Below, in pieces: positions 24,915-35,487 of a DNA stretch of 64,000 bases. The notes beneath the pieces are model-generated. The model worked only from the letters and a program-made list of their open reading frames with translations. It was not told the origin of the DNA and ran no database searches. Numbering within the stretch: position 1 is the first letter of the stretch; each line of letters opens with the position of its first letter. The stretch is from Streptococcus salivarius (GTDB lineage Bacteria; Bacillota; Bacilli; Lactobacillales; Streptococcaceae), in assembly GCF_009738225.1 (NCBI RefSeq), contig NZ_CP018187.1, positions 1,808,501-1,872,500 on the forward strand, in the 5' to 3' direction. The position numbers and the translations under genes were made by a program.

Positions 24915-27557
24915 ATGAAAAAAACAACTTATTGGAAAGATGTTTGGCGAACCTTTGTAGCTTCTAAAGGGCGTATGCTCTCTATTGCCTTACTTATGGC
25001 ACTGGGATCCTTTGCCTTGATTGGTCTTAAAGTAACTTCTCCTAATATGAAAAAAACTGGGGAACACTTCTTCAAGACGCATCAAACAGCTGACTTGAGC
25101 TTAATCAGCACTTACAGTATCAACCAAACCGATCAGGACCTTCTCAATTCGATTAAGAAAAAGAATGTAGACATCGAGTATGGTTATTTCAAAGATGCTG
25201 TCATCAAGGGGACGAATACGGCATTTCGTATTTTCTCTAAACCTAAGAAAATCTCTACTTACGACCTTATTGAGGGGAAACTTCCTACTAAGGACGGGGA
25301 AATCGCTCTTTCCTCAACTTATAAAGAAGAATATAGCGTCGGAGATAAGATTAACTTTTCTGAGCCAGTAGATAGCTCAGGGCAAAAACAGTTAAAGGAA
25401 CAAACATATACCATTACTGGTTTTGTTAATTCCTCTGAACTTATCTCTAGGAACCGCCTTGGTAATGCCAGCGCTGGTACGGGGAAACTGGATGGCTATG
25501 CCATTGTTCCAGAGACGGACTTCACCTCTAATGATTACATGATTGCCCGCATCCGCTACAAGGATTTGGAAAATGTTAGTCCTTTTAGTGAGGAATACGC
25601 AAATAAGATTTCTGAACGAAAGGCTGAACTCAAGGAACTCTTTAAAGACGAACCTGAGAAGCGCCTAACTGAAATCAAGTCACAGTCTCAAGCTCAAATT
25701 ACTCAAGCTAAACAAGAACTTGAAACAGCACTCGCACAGACCCAGCAAATGGCTACAAGCAACCCAGCCGAAGCCGCTAGCGTCAAAGAAGCTACTACCA
25801 AAATTGAAGCCAAGCAAAAAGAACTCGAAGAAAGTCAAGCAATGGTTGATAATTTACCAGCGCCTAGCTATCAATTCTACTCTCGTCGAGAGATTCCGGG
25901 TTCTGAGGGATATGTTGCTTATGAAAGTAATATTAACATCATTCACGATGTGAGTAATATCTTCCCTGTCGCTCTCTACTTTATGGCAGCTTTGGTTACC
26001 TTTGTAACCATGGGACGCTTTGTTGAAGAGGAACGTGGTAAGGCTGGTATCTTCAACGCCCTAGGCTACAGTAATTCGCGAATTATCCATAAATTCGTCA
26101 TTTATGGTTTAATAACGAGTATTACTGGTACAACCGCAGGTGTTATTACCGGTCATACACTACTACCGATTCTCATTCACAATACTTATAAGAGCGATTT
26201 GCAGCTTCCTGCTTTCGAATTGCACTTCTACCTAGGACTTACTCTTGTGGCCTTCCTTTTAGGTCTCTTATCTGCTGTGCTACCTGCCTTTGCGGTTGCC
26301 AAGAAAGAGCTCTGGGAAAAACCTTCCCAACTCCTCCTTCCAAAACCACCTCGTGCAGGAGCTAAGATTGTCCTAGAGCGCATCACACCTCTTTGGAAAC
26401 GTCTCAGCTTTACGGAAAAAGTTACCATGCGTAATATTTTCCGCTATAAGCAACGGATGTTTATGACCCTCTTTGGTGTCGCAGGTTCTATCGCACTGCT
26501 CTTCGCAGGTTTAGGAATTCGATCTTCTGTATCTAACCTTAACCAGCAACAGTTTGAAGACATCATTCACTATGATATGATTGTTGCCAAGCAACCAAAT
26601 ACGTCAAGTGCTTTGGATGAGGAACTCACTAAACTCCTCGATAGCAAGGACGTTAAAGAATACTTGAATGTCCATTTTGAAACCTTGCAAAAAATTGCCG
26701 GTAGCAACAAGGACACCCAAGAAATCTCAACCCTTGTCTTTAACGACCGTGACGATAAACTCGTTGATAGTTACGTTAGCTTGCATGACCGAGACCGTAA
26801 TAAGACTCTCAAGCTATCTAATGACGGAGCTATTATCTCTGAAAAAATGGCAAAACTCCTAAACCTAAAGGTTGGAGATACCATTACTGTGCAAAACAGT
26901 CAGGATGAATCTGTCAAGATTAAAATAGCTGGTATCACTGAAATGTACATGGGGCATTTCCTCTTTATGAATGCTAGCTACTACCAAAAAGCTTTTGGGA
27001 CACCTTCAGTGAATAATGCCAACCTTGTTACTCTCGCTGAACCAACTAAGCAAAATGTTGAAAATATGGCAGCCAAATTCATCAACTTACCTAATGTTTA
27101 CGGTGTTGTTCAAAACAACAACCTTAAACTGCAGATTAGCACTATGGTCAATTCATTGACACAGGTTATTGGTATCTTGATTACGGTTTCCATTCTCCTT
27201 GCTGTGGTTGTTCTCTATAACCTAACTAATATCAACGTTTCAGAACGTATCCACGAACTTTCAACCGTTAAGGTTCTTGGTTTCTACAATAACGAAGTAT
27301 CCCTCTACATCTATCGTGAAACCATTTACCTTTCAATCATCGGTATCTTCGTAGGATTCGGTCTTGGACAGGCACTTCACCATTATATGGTAAGCATCAT
27401 TCCGCCAGATCGTATCATGTTTGATCCATCTCTCGGATTGGCTACCTACCTTTTACCAGCTGTTCTTATCGGCATAATCCTTATTATCCTTGGCTTCGTC
27501 GTCAACAAACGCCTTGCCAAACTTAATATGCTTGAAGCTCTAAGTTCAGTTGAATAA
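24915..27557 (+). CDS. FtsX/MacB-domain ABC exporter permease, 880 residues
   Basis: Fourteen bases after the ATPase gene, with GAAAGGAGC before ATG 24915. One N-terminal helix (about 19-40), a large external region, then a FtsX core with three helices (about 340-460), a fourth helix near 510, a second external region, and a second FtsX core at the C-terminus (about 740-870). Residues about 230-315 are a Glu/Gln/Ala-rich coiled coil (ITQAKQELETALAQTQQM, KEATTKIEAKQKELEES). Substrate unknown; antimicrobial peptide detoxification is one option. It converges on a MerR-type gene. Confidence 0.88.
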   Translation: MKKTTYWKDVWRTFVASKGRMLSIALLMALGSFALIGLKVTSPNMKKTGEHFFKTHQTADLSLISTYSINQTDQDLLNSIKKKNVDIEYGYFKDAVIKGTNTAFRIFSKPKKISTYDLIEGKLPTKDGEIALSSTYKEEYSVGDKINFSEPVDSSGQKQLKEQTYTITGFVNSSELISRNRLGNASAGTGKLDGYAIVPETDFTSNDYMIARIRYKDLENVSPFSEEYANKISERKAELKELFKDEPEKRLTEIKSQSQAQITQAKQELETALAQTQQMATSNPAEAASVKEATTKIEAKQKELEESQAMVDNLPAPSYQFYSRREIPGSEGYVAYESNINIIHDVSNIFPVALYFMAALVTFVTMGRFVEEERGKAGIFNALGYSNSRIIHKFVIYGLITSITGTTAGVITGHTLLPILIHNTYKSDLQLPAFELHFYLGLTLVAFLLGLLSAVLPAFAVAKKELWEKPSQLLLPKPPRAGAKIVLERITPLWKRLSFTEKVTMRNIFRYKQRMFMTLFGVAGSIALLFAGLGIRSSVSNLNQQQFEDIIHYDMIVAKQPNTSSALDEELTKLLDSKDVKEYLNVHFETLQKIAGSNKDTQEISTLVFNDRDDKLVDSYVSLHDRDRNKTLKLSNDGAIISEKMAKLLNLKVGDTITVQNSQDESVKIKIAGITEMYMGHFLFMNASYYQKAFGTPSVNNANLVTLAEPTKQNVENMAAKFINLPNVYGVVQNNNLKLQISTMVNSLTQVIGILITVSILLAVVVLYNLTNINVSERIHELSTVKVLGFYNNEVSLYIYRETIYLSIIGIFVGFGLGQALHHYMVSIIPPDRIMFDPSLGLATYLLPAVLIGIILIILGFVVNKRLAKLNMLEALSSVE

Positions 27558-27560
27558 GCT

Positions 27561-27596
27561 AAAAACGCCTGAGAAGCAATTCTCAAGCGTTTTTTT
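27561..27596. terminator. Bidirectional terminator between exporter and MerR-type gene
   Basis: Arms AAAACGCCTGAGAA and TTCTCAAGCGTTTT pair with one mismatch around GCAA, with T runs on both strands. It separates two convergent units. Confidence 0.85.
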
Positions 27597-27608
27597 ATGT
27601 TTGATAAC

Positions 27609-28337
27609 TTATTTCGTTTTAGTCTTTGCCAACTCCAGACAGTAGGTTTTCACATGACAATGAGGACAAGTCAGCCTACGAGTCCTTGGGGTATGTCCGG
27701 CAATGGCAAATTCTTTAAAACTTGGATCAAAGGTCCTATGACAATTAGGACAGAGGTATTCAAACTGCTTTCTATAGTGAAACACCACTAAATTAAATAC
27801 TAAAATATAAGCAGGACAGACAATAAAGATACCTCTGGGATCCTTAAAATAATAAATGACAACCAGTAGGCTCATCAGATAAAGAATGAAGATTAGAACG
27901 CCACTCCCATACATTCTCAACTGCAAGCGACGCCATGATTTTTGATTTTCCATAAGACGTGAAATGTCTGACAAATCTTCCAGCGAAAGTTGATGTCGTT
28001 TAGCAGTTGCTTTTTGCAAGTGACGGGCACGTTTTAGTTTGACCTCTATTTCCTTCGAAGACTTTTCCAAACTCTCGATTTGGTCTGTCAACAACAGTTC
28101 TAAAACCTGTTCCCTATTCTCCTCTTGCAAGAGTTTCTTGATTTGTTTGATTGAGAAGTCCAAATCTCTTAAGAAACAAATGACTTGTAGGCGTTCCAAG
28201 TCTGATTCGTGATAGATTCTCCGACCACCTTCTGTGACTTCAGACGGCGTCAAGATACCTCGTTGATCATAGTACTGGACAGTCCTAACAGACACTTCTG
28301 CTGCCTTAGCCAACTCTCCTGTTGAAAACTGCGACAT
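27609..28337 (-). CDS. Membrane-anchored MerR-family regulator with zinc-ribbon-like tail
   Basis: N-terminal MerR helix-turn-helix (FSTGELAKAAEVSVRTVQYYDQRG, then EGGRRIYHESDLERLQ), a coiled linker, two hydrophobic segments (about 140-185, GVLIFILYLMSLLVVIYYF and FIVCPAYILVFNLVVF) and a C-terminal CPNC...CPHC pair that could hold a metal. ATG 28337 has GGAGGTGACTGAG before it; 242 residues. A DNA-binding domain fixed to the membrane suggests a one-component sensor of envelope or ligand state. The convergent ABC exporter is a candidate target, but not proven. Confidence 0.85.
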   Translation of the reverse strand: MSQFSTGELAKAAEVSVRTVQYYDQRGILTPSEVTEGGRRIYHESDLERLQVICFLRDLDFSIKQIKKLLQEENREQVLELLLTDQIESLEKSSKEIEVKLKRARHLQKATAKRHQLSLEDLSDISRLMENQKSWRRLQLRMYGSGVLIFILYLMSLLVVIYYFKDPRGIFIVCPAYILVFNLVVFHYRKQFEYLCPNCHRTFDPSFKEFAIAGHTPRTRRLTCPHCHVKTYCLELAKTKTK

Positions 28338-28511
28338 CTCAGTCACCTCCTTTTAAGATTTTCTATCAAAGGAGGACCTTGGCCACCCTTGATACCTAGA
28401 TTCTATCTTATAACGCAAGGTAATATGCAAGCCCTAACCCTAGAGGATTTTCTTTTCTTACAGAAAAAGTTAGCTATCACTCTTTACACCCTTTACAGCT
28501 TCTGTAAAGCC

Positions 28512-29102
28512 CTAGTCGAAAAGGCCACCCAAACCTAAGGCAGCAAAAGGATTGTTACTGACTTCTTCCTGTTGCTCCAGAAGCTTGGCATTTTCATCTA
28601 ATTCGAGAAACTTCTCGTAAATCTGAGCAGTCATCCGAGCATCCTCCAAGCTGTTGTGACCATGTCCCTTAATTCCAAAGAAATCTGCCACACTAGTCAA
28701 CTTAAGATTGACAATACCATTCAAATCAGAAGCACGACGGTCAAAGGCCTCATCAAAAACATCTAAAGCATATTGCTCTTCCAAGTCCAAACCATTTTCC
28801 AACAAAATGGGCAAGTCCGACTTAAGGGCATTGTAGCCGATAAGTGGAGTGTCTCCAACAAATGATTTAAAATCCGCCAGGACGGACTCTAGCTTTGGTG
28901 CCTTGGCAATCTTATCCGCTGTAATTCCCGTCAAACCATTAATAAAGGACTGCAAAGGAACATCCGAATAGACAAAAGAGTCAAACTGATCCACTTCCTC
29001 ATGCTGGTCCATCTTAACGGCCGATACTTGGATAATATGGCTAACCCCGTCCACTGTGTTGAACTCCAAATCAAAGGCAATATAAGTTTCTAAATTTTCC
29101 AT
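28512..29102 (-). CDS. DnaQ-like 3'-5' exonuclease (DEDDh)
   Basis: Exonuclease-fold protein of 196 residues. Exo I FDLEFNT (Asp and Glu), Exo II GYNALKSDLPIL, and Exo III HNSLEDARMTA with the DEDDh histidine are present. The C-terminal tail ends NPFAALGLGGLFD. It is probably involved in DNA repair or RNA trimming, not a replicative proofreading unit. It lies directly after rocS, 48 bases apart with a weak hairpin between them. Confidence 0.88.
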   Translation of the reverse strand: MENLETYIAFDLEFNTVDGVSHIIQVSAVKMDQHEEVDQFDSFVYSDVPLQSFINGLTGITADKIAKAPKLESVLADFKSFVGDTPLIGYNALKSDLPILLENGLDLEEQYALDVFDEAFDRRASDLNGIVNLKLTSVADFFGIKGHGHNSLEDARMTAQIYEKFLELDENAKLLEQQEEVSNNPFAALGLGGLFD

Positions 29103-29123
29103 TTTATCTCCTATAATAGTTAA

Positions 29124-29144
29124 AGCTGAGACTGAGTCCCAGCT
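29124..29144 (-). terminator. Weak hairpin between rocS and the exonuclease gene
   Basis: Minus-strand AGCTGGGAC / GTCTCAGCT (one G-U pair) with a 3-base loop; the following TTTAACTATTA is only a loose T tract, so read-through is likely. Confidence 0.4.
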
Positions 29145-29150
29145 TCTTTT

Positions 29151-29687
29151 TTATTTTCCAAATAGACGTCCAAAGAAACCTTTTTTAGAAGCTTCTTCTT
29201 GTTTGGTCTGGATTTCTTCCACTTGAGCCTTGGCTTCGTCAACCTCAACCTTAGCCTCATCGAGTTCCAGTTTAAGCTCTTCCTTGTCCTTCATAGCAGT
29301 CAAGGTCAATTGTTGCTGTTGATCGATTTGCTTGTCCTTTTCAGCGATTTGAACGTCTTTGACACGCAATTGATCATCCATGTTAGACAACTGCTCATCC
29401 TTAGCCTTCAACTGAGCATAAAGACGGGCAATCTCAGAGTTTTTCTCGTCTACAAGAATCTCTAACAACTCACGTTGCTTTGTTTCTTCATCGATTGGCT
29501 CATCGTCAAAGATGGTTTTCTTGTAGATTTCCTCCAACTTAATCAAGCCACTGCGTTTAACGACAGTAACCCCTTTAGCATTTTTTTCTAGATCTTCTTC
29601 TGGAAGTTGTTTGACACGATTATTGACCGCTTGACGACTAACGCCAAGGATTTCAGCAATCTCGCTGACTGTCTTTTCAATACTCAT
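29151..29687 (-). CDS. rocS: Chromosome segregation regulator RocS-like (DUF536)
   Basis: 178 residues: N-terminal helix-turn-helix (TVSEIAEILGVSRQAVNNRVK), central segment, then a long coiled coil (about 75-165, rich in K/E/D/Q with QLRVKDVQIAEKDKQI), and a short amphipathic C-terminus KKGFFGRLFGK that can bind membranes. This is the layout known for pneumococcal RocS, which ties the nucleoid to the membrane and works with ParB and the capsule-kinase system. Identification rests on architecture and family resemblance. Confidence 0.8.
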   Translation of the reverse strand: MSIEKTVSEIAEILGVSRQAVNNRVKQLPEEDLEKNAKGVTVVKRSGLIKLEEIYKKTIFDDEPIDEETKQRELLEILVDEKNSEIARLYAQLKAKDEQLSNMDDQLRVKDVQIAEKDKQIDQQQQLTLTAMKDKEELKLELDEAKVEVDEAKAQVEEIQTKQEEASKKGFFGRLFGK

Positions 29688-29898
29688 AATAGCCTCATTT
29701 TCTCTTGAAATGTCTTACTATGAGAATATCACAATCACTCCTTTCTGTCAATTTGACTAGTTATTCTGGATATCTGAAGGACTCTTTTTAAGTCACTTTT
29801 TCCTTTCACTCTTCAAACAATTTACTTGATAGGAAGCTGAGCTTTTGGTAAACTATGTGTGGGTATAAATGTATATAGAAGGAAAGTCTTTGACTTAA

Positions 29899-30057
29899 AC
29901 AATCGGTACTTCCAAATTGGCTTTGGTCGCTATCAGATCTGTTATATCTAGGAATGGTGGGAACAATTCCACAAGGTTTGGGATTTTCATTCTTGCTCCA
30001 ATTATTGGTGGCATTCGAGCAACCTTGGTTGCAAAACTGCTTGATATTGAAGCATAA
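29899..30057 (+). pseudogene. Remnant of an aquaporin-family (MIP) C-terminus
   Basis: A 53-codon frame without start between two stops. It contains IRSVISRNGGNNSTRFG followed by IFILAPIIGGIRATLVAKLL. This matches the usual end of AqpZ/GlpF proteins, where NPARS...GG is followed by WxFxxAPIxGGxxAALxxK. The NPA triplet is lost (here LVAI-RS). No other part of the gene is visible upstream, so it is a decayed 3' fragment in a 500-base intergenic gap. Confidence 0.45.
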
Positions 30058-30203
30058 ATCACATTATCTTCAACGGTTTGACTGTTGGAGTTTTTTTATT
30101 GTCACTTTACTCGCTCACTAAAGCTTCATATTGCCATCCAAGATTGAAAAAAGCCCTAAATTATGCCATAATAAACAAAAGCAAAATAGAAAGAATGAGT
30201 CCT

Positions 30204-30563
30204 ATGAAAAACTTCCGTGATGATATTAAGGTCAATGATTTGGCCCAGCCCTTCTTAGAGGCAATCGTTGAACAAATGACCACTGTATTCGACCCTGAGA
30301 TTGAGCTAGATATTTACAACCTTGGTTTGATTTATGAAATCACCGTCGATGAAAATGGCCACTGCTACTTCCTTATGACCTTTACTGATACTGGTTGTGG
30401 CTGTGAAGAGACTATGCCTTATGAAATCGCTGAAAAGCTAAAAGCCATTGACGGCATTAACTCCGTCAAGGTGGAAACCACTTATTCACCAGTCTGGAAG
30501 ATGACACGCATCAGTCGTTATGGACGCATTGCTCTTGGTATCTCACCTCGAGGCGGAAAATAA
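30204..30563 (+). CDS. MIP18/DUF59 family Fe-S cluster assembly factor
   Basis: 119 residues from ATG 30204 (MKNFRDDIKVND); AGAAAG upstream is aligned for this ATG rather than for 30195. The DUF59 signature VFDPEIELDIYNLGLIYEI is followed by FTDTGCGCEETMPYEIAEKL (with Cys residues replacing the usual TxxxCP) and VETTYSPVWKMTRIS. Related to SufT and the C-terminal part of Mrp carriers; a role in Fe-S cluster handling is expected. Monocistronic. Confidence 0.85.
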   Translation: MKNFRDDIKVNDLAQPFLEAIVEQMTTVFDPEIELDIYNLGLIYEITVDENGHCYFLMTFTDTGCGCEETMPYEIAEKLKAIDGINSVKVETTYSPVWKMTRISRYGRIALGISPRGGK

Positions 30564-30568
30564 AAGGA

Positions 30569-30600
30569 AAACCGATTGGACATCTCCAATCGGTTTTTTA
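30569..30600 (+). terminator. Terminator of the DUF59 gene
   Basis: Perfect 12-bp stem AAACCGATTGGA / TCCAATCGGTTT, loop CATC, T run. Confidence 0.9.
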
Positions 30601-30672
30601 TCAGGCTAACAGCAGATAGACGATCACTTGTCATGATACTATAATCAACCGTCTTAGGATTTAACACAAAAA

Positions 30673-30702
30673 AATCACATCGAACAAATGTCCGGTGTGA
30701 TT
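30673..30702 (-). terminator. Terminator of ilvD
   Basis: Minus-strand AATCACACCG and CGATGTGATT pair with one mismatch, then seven T residues; 18 bases after the stop of ilvD. Confidence 0.75.
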
Positions 30703-30719
30703 TCTTTTATGTTAGCAAA

Positions 30720-32423
30720 TTAGGCTTTACCTGATTTATCCATGTTCCAGAAGTCGGTAACGGCACCACGAGATGCTGAAGAAACGATGTGAGCATACTT
30801 ACCGAGGACACCACGGCTATAAAGTGGTGGCAACTCAGTTTCAGCTTTACGTTTCGCCAACTCTTCGTCTGAAACGTGCATAGTAATTTCTTTAGTATCT
30901 TGGTCAACTGTAACCATATCACCTGTACGGAGGTAGGCAATAGGTCCACCAACCTGAGCTTCAGGAGCAATGTGACCAACAACGAGTCCGTAAGTACCAC
31001 CTGAGAAACGTCCATCTGTCAAGAGGGCAACCTTGTCCCCTTGACCTTTACCAACGATCATTGATGACAATGACAACATTTCTGGCATACCAGGACCACC
31101 CTTAGGACCTACAAAACGTACAACAACTACGTCGCCATCAACGATTTCATCAGAAAGAACGGCTTCGATGGCATCTTCTTCTGAGTCAAATACTTTAGCA
31201 GGACCAGTAATGTTACGAACTTTAACCCCTGATACTTTGGCAACCGCACCTTCTGGAGCCAAGTTACCTTTCAAGATAATCAATGGACCATCAGCACGTT
31301 TAGGATTTTCAAGCGGCATGATGACTTTTTGACCTGGTGTCAAATCATCGAAGGCCTCCAAGTTTTCTGCAACGGTCTTACCAGTACATGTGATACGATC
31401 ACCATGAAGGAAACCATTCTTAAGAAGGTATTTCATAACGGCTGGCACACCACCGACGTTGTAAAGGTCTTGGAAGACATATTGACCTGATGGTTTCAAG
31501 TCAGCCAAGTGAGGCACACGCTCTTGGAAATCGTTAAAATCTTCAAGTGTCAAATCAACGTTAGCTGCGTGAGCAATAGCGAGCAAGTGAAGTGTCGCAT
31601 TGGTTGAACCACCAAGTGCCATTGTGACAGTGATGGCATCTTCAAAGGCTTCACGTGTCAAGATGTCTGATGGCTTAAGACCTAGTTCAAGCATCCTAAC
31701 AACCGCACGACCTGCTTCTTCGATATCTGCTTTTTTCTCAGCCGATTCTGCAGGGTGAGATGATGATCCTGGAAGACTCATACCCATTACTTCGATTGCT
31801 GTCGCCATTGTGTTGGCAGTATACATACCACCACAACCACCAGGGCCAGGGCAGGCATTACATTCAAGTTCTTTAACCTCTTCGGCAGTCATATCACCGT
31901 GGTTCCATTTACCGATACCTTCGAAAACAGAAACCAAGTCGATATCCTTACCGTTAAGATTACCTGGCGCAATGGTACCACCATAGGCAAAAATCGCTGG
32001 GATATCCATGTTAGCAATGGCAATCATAGAACCAGGCATATTCTTATCACAACCACCAATAGCAACAAAGGCATCGACATTGTGACCACCCATAGCTGCT
32101 TCGATTGAGTCGGCAATGATATCACGAGATGTCAATGAGAAACGCATCCCTGGTGTCCCCATGGCAATACCATCAGCAACGGTAATCGTACCAAATTGAA
32201 CTGGCCAAGCACCCGCGTCTTTAACACCTTCTTTGGCAATTTGACCAAAACCGTGCAAGTGGATATTACATGGTGTGTTCTCAGCCCAAGTTGAGATAAC
32301 CCCAACAATAGGCTTTTCAAAACTATCATCCGTCATCCCAGTCGCACGAAGCATGGCACGGTTAGGTGATTTAACCATGCTATCGTAAACAGATGAACGG
32401 TGTTTCATGTTATTTTCAGACAC
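30720..32423 (-). CDS. ilvD: Dihydroxy-acid dehydratase
   Basis: Fe-S enzyme of isoleucine/valine synthesis (also pantothenate). 567 residues. Signatures: [72 protein letters not shown] (as [14 protein letters not shown]) and [16 protein letters not shown]. An ATG at 32438 overlaps the GGAGG ribosome site, so the start is GTG 32423 ([11 protein letters not shown]), 8 bases after it. Monocistronic. Confidence 0.95.
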   Translation of the reverse strand: MSENNMKHRSSVYDSMVKSPNRAMLRATGMTDDSFEKPIVGVISTWAENTPCNIHLHGFGQIAKEGVKDAGAWPVQFGTITVADGIAMGTPGMRFSLTSRDIIADSIEAAMGGHNVDAFVAIGGCDKNMPGSMIAIANMDIPAIFAYGGTIAPGNLNGKDIDLVSVFEGIGKWNHGDMTAEEVKELECNACPGPGGCGGMYTANTMATAIEVMGMSLPGSSSHPAESAEKKADIEEAGRAVVRMLELGLKPSDILTREAFEDAITVTMALGGSTNATLHLLAIAHAANVDLTLEDFNDFQERVPHLADLKPSGQYVFQDLYNVGGVPAVMKYLLKNGFLHGDRITCTGKTVAENLEAFDDLTPGQKVIMPLENPKRADGPLIILKGNLAPEGAVAKVSGVKVRNITGPAKVFDSEEDAIEAVLSDEIVDGDVVVVRFVGPKGGPGMPEMLSLSSMIVGKGQGDKVALLTDGRFSGGTYGLVVGHIAPEAQVGGPIAYLRTGDMVTVDQDTKEITMHVSDEELAKRKAETELPPLYSRGVLGKYAHIVSSASRGAVTDFWNMDKSGKA

Positions 32424-32538
32424 GATATTTTCCTCCATAGTTAATAACTATTCTAATTTAAACTTCTACTCCTATTCTAACATAAATTGTCTAAAAAAAC
32501 TGACCATTTACCAACTATTCTCCCTTTTTAAATTATGC

Positions 32539-33732
<1,194 letters not shown>

Positions 33733-33796
33733 GGATTGAGTCCTCCTATCATAAAAAAGCTGTTAAAACCATCTTCTTTTTAATTACTATACCTAA

Positions 33797-33829
33797 AAAG
33801 TGTCCCTTCTAAAACGGAAGGGACACTTT
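33797..33829 (-). terminator. Terminator of tRNA-Ser
   Basis: Perfect 13-bp hairpin AAAGTGTCCCTTC / GAAGGGACACTTT; on the minus strand it is followed by TTAGG and sits just beyond the tRNA. Confidence 0.75.
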
Positions 33830-33843
33830 GTCTATTTCTCAAA

Positions 33844-33929
33844 GGAGAGGAGGGGATTCGAACCCCCGAGCCCCGTTAAGGACTACACGCTTTCCAAGCG
33901 TGCGCACTCGGCCTCTATGCGACCTCTCC
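33844..33929 (-). tRNA. tRNA-Ser (GGA)
   Basis: Minus-strand cloverleaf of 86 bases. Acceptor GGAGAGG / CCTCTCC, anticodon stem ACGCT / AGCGT with loop containing GGA, a long variable arm as in serine tRNAs, and T-arm GGGGGTTCGAATCCCC. CCA is not encoded. Confidence 0.95.
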
Positions 33930-33987
33930 ACATCAAACGATTAACCATCAATAGCCTAATCGTTATTTTTAATCAAGTTTTCAATAA

Positions 33988-34629
33988 TTAATCTTTAAAC
34001 TGAGCCTCTACTCGGTAGATGACCTGACCTTTTTCTGAGAACTTACGCTCGTACTCAGTCATGACGTTGCCCTCATAATCACTTGCATGAAGGTCCAGCC
34101 AAACTTTGTTGAGAACCATTCCATACTGTGAAAAGCTCGCCAAACTGTATTCGAAAAGTCCACGATTGTCTGTCTTAAAGTGAATCTCTCCGTTTTTAGG
34201 CAGAATTTGCTTATAAGTATCTAGGAAAGTCTTGTAAGTTAGACGACGTTTCTCATGACGGCTCTTAGGCCATGGATCTGAGAAATTCAGATACATCATA
34301 TCCACTTCGCCGTCTTCGAAATAATTGGTCAAGGAAGATCCATCCACACGCAAGAGTTTGACATTTTCAGCACCAGAAGCCAAGACCTTATCCAAGGCGT
34401 AACTCAAAACAGACAACTGAATATCAATACCAATGTAGTTGATGTCAGGGTTTTGTTGGGCCATACCAGTAATGAAGGCCCCTTTACCAGATCCTACCTC
34501 GATATGGATAGGATTATCATTACCAAAAAGCTCACGCCACTTACCTTTAGCAGCTTCCGGCTCAAGAATAACGTACTGAGGATGGTTAGCTAGGTGTTCC
34601 TCTGCACCTTTACGTTTTCTAACTCGCAT
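33988..34629 (-). CDS. trmB: tRNA (guanine-N7-)-methyltransferase
   Basis: Methylates G46 of tRNA. 213 residues. SAM-binding [17 protein letters not shown], then NYIGIDIQ, and the active-site block [19 protein letters not shown] are family hallmarks. It follows ccrZ by nine bases, as in pneumococcus, where the two are cotranscribed. Confidence 0.95.
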   Translation of the reverse strand: MRVRKRKGAEEHLANHPQYVILEPEAAKGKWRELFGNDNPIHIEVGSGKGAFITGMAQQNPDINYIGIDIQLSVLSYALDKVLASGAENVKLLRVDGSSLTNYFEDGEVDMMYLNFSDPWPKSRHEKRRLTYKTFLDTYKQILPKNGEIHFKTDNRGLFEYSLASFSQYGMVLNKVWLDLHASDYEGNVMTEYERKFSEKGQVIYRVEAQFKD

Positions 34630-34638
34630 GTCTACTTT

Positions 34639-35430
34639 CTAATATCTGTGCAAGGTCTCTCTGAATTTACGAAGTTCATAAATCTCTCGGTTGGCATGTT
34701 CCATATCACGACTATCAAAGAATTTTGAAATCTGTGTCAAGTATGAAAATTGCCCATACCAGTAAATCTTGTCCATCACAAGGTCATTATTCTTATAACC
34801 ATAGTATGACAACCACTGGGGCCAATGTGCCAATGGAATGTAATGGCTGAGGATCTGTGCCACATCATACATACGATCTGTTAGACGTACAGAATCCCAA
34901 TCAACCAAATAAATCAATCCTGAGGTTGTGATGACAAAGTTACTATGACGAGCATCTCCGTGAACAATTGTTGCAATCTCCGCACGAAACTCAGGAAGAT
35001 GGCGTTTCAAATCTCTAACAACGTCTTGAAGGAAGCCATTTTCACGCAATTGATAAGCGGCATTTTCTTCCCACTCGTGTAGAAGATCAAAAGGATTTTC
35101 AATATGATAATCCAACTGCAAGAGTTGATTAACCAAGTGTTTAGAGCGGTGCAAATTACCAAGAATTTGGATAATCTGTTTACTGTTCATGTCATGTTTG
35201 GTCAAAATACGACCATCAAGCCACTCCTGTGCACTCATCATGTCACCATTTCCCAGACGCTTAGCCCACAAGAGCTGTGGTGCAATCTGTTCCTTGGCAA
35301 GAGCTGCCAAGATTGGTGTTGTATTCATCTTCACAAAGACGCGATCTCCGTTTGGGTAAGTTCCCATATAGGCCTTACCACTATTTCCTTTGAGAGGAGT
35401 CAGGCTCAAATCTTTATCTGTTGATGTCAC
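34639..35430 (-). CDS. ccrZ: Cell-cycle regulator CcrZ, aminoglycoside-phosphotransferase-like kinase
   Basis: 263 residues. The kinase-fold C-lobe has HGDARHSNFV (catalytic Asp/Asn) and VDWDSVRLTDRMYDVA (metal-binding Asp). In pneumococcus this protein is placed at the division site by FtsZ and controls DnaA-driven initiation. The start is GTG 35430 with AAGGAGATGC upstream. Neighbours trmB and ecsBA match the pneumococcal locus, supporting the name. Confidence 0.88.
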   Translation of the reverse strand: MTSTDKDLSLTPLKGNSGKAYMGTYPNGDRVFVKMNTTPILAALAKEQIAPQLLWAKRLGNGDMMSAQEWLDGRILTKHDMNSKQIIQILGNLHRSKHLVNQLLQLDYHIENPFDLLHEWEENAAYQLRENGFLQDVVRDLKRHLPEFRAEIATIVHGDARHSNFVITTSGLIYLVDWDSVRLTDRMYDVAQILSHYIPLAHWPQWLSYYGYKNNDLVMDKIYWYGQFSYLTQISKFFDSRDMEHANREIYELRKFRETLHRY

Positions 35431-35487
35431 CTAGGCATCTCCTTTTTCTTTAGTCATTCGTTTCTATTTTAACTTATTTAATAGGTG

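Noticed and set aside
28460..28508. Dyad CTTTACAG-CTT-CTGTAAAG as a terminator of the exonuclease gene
   Set aside because: Good palindrome but no T run on either strand; function not clear, so not listed as a terminator.
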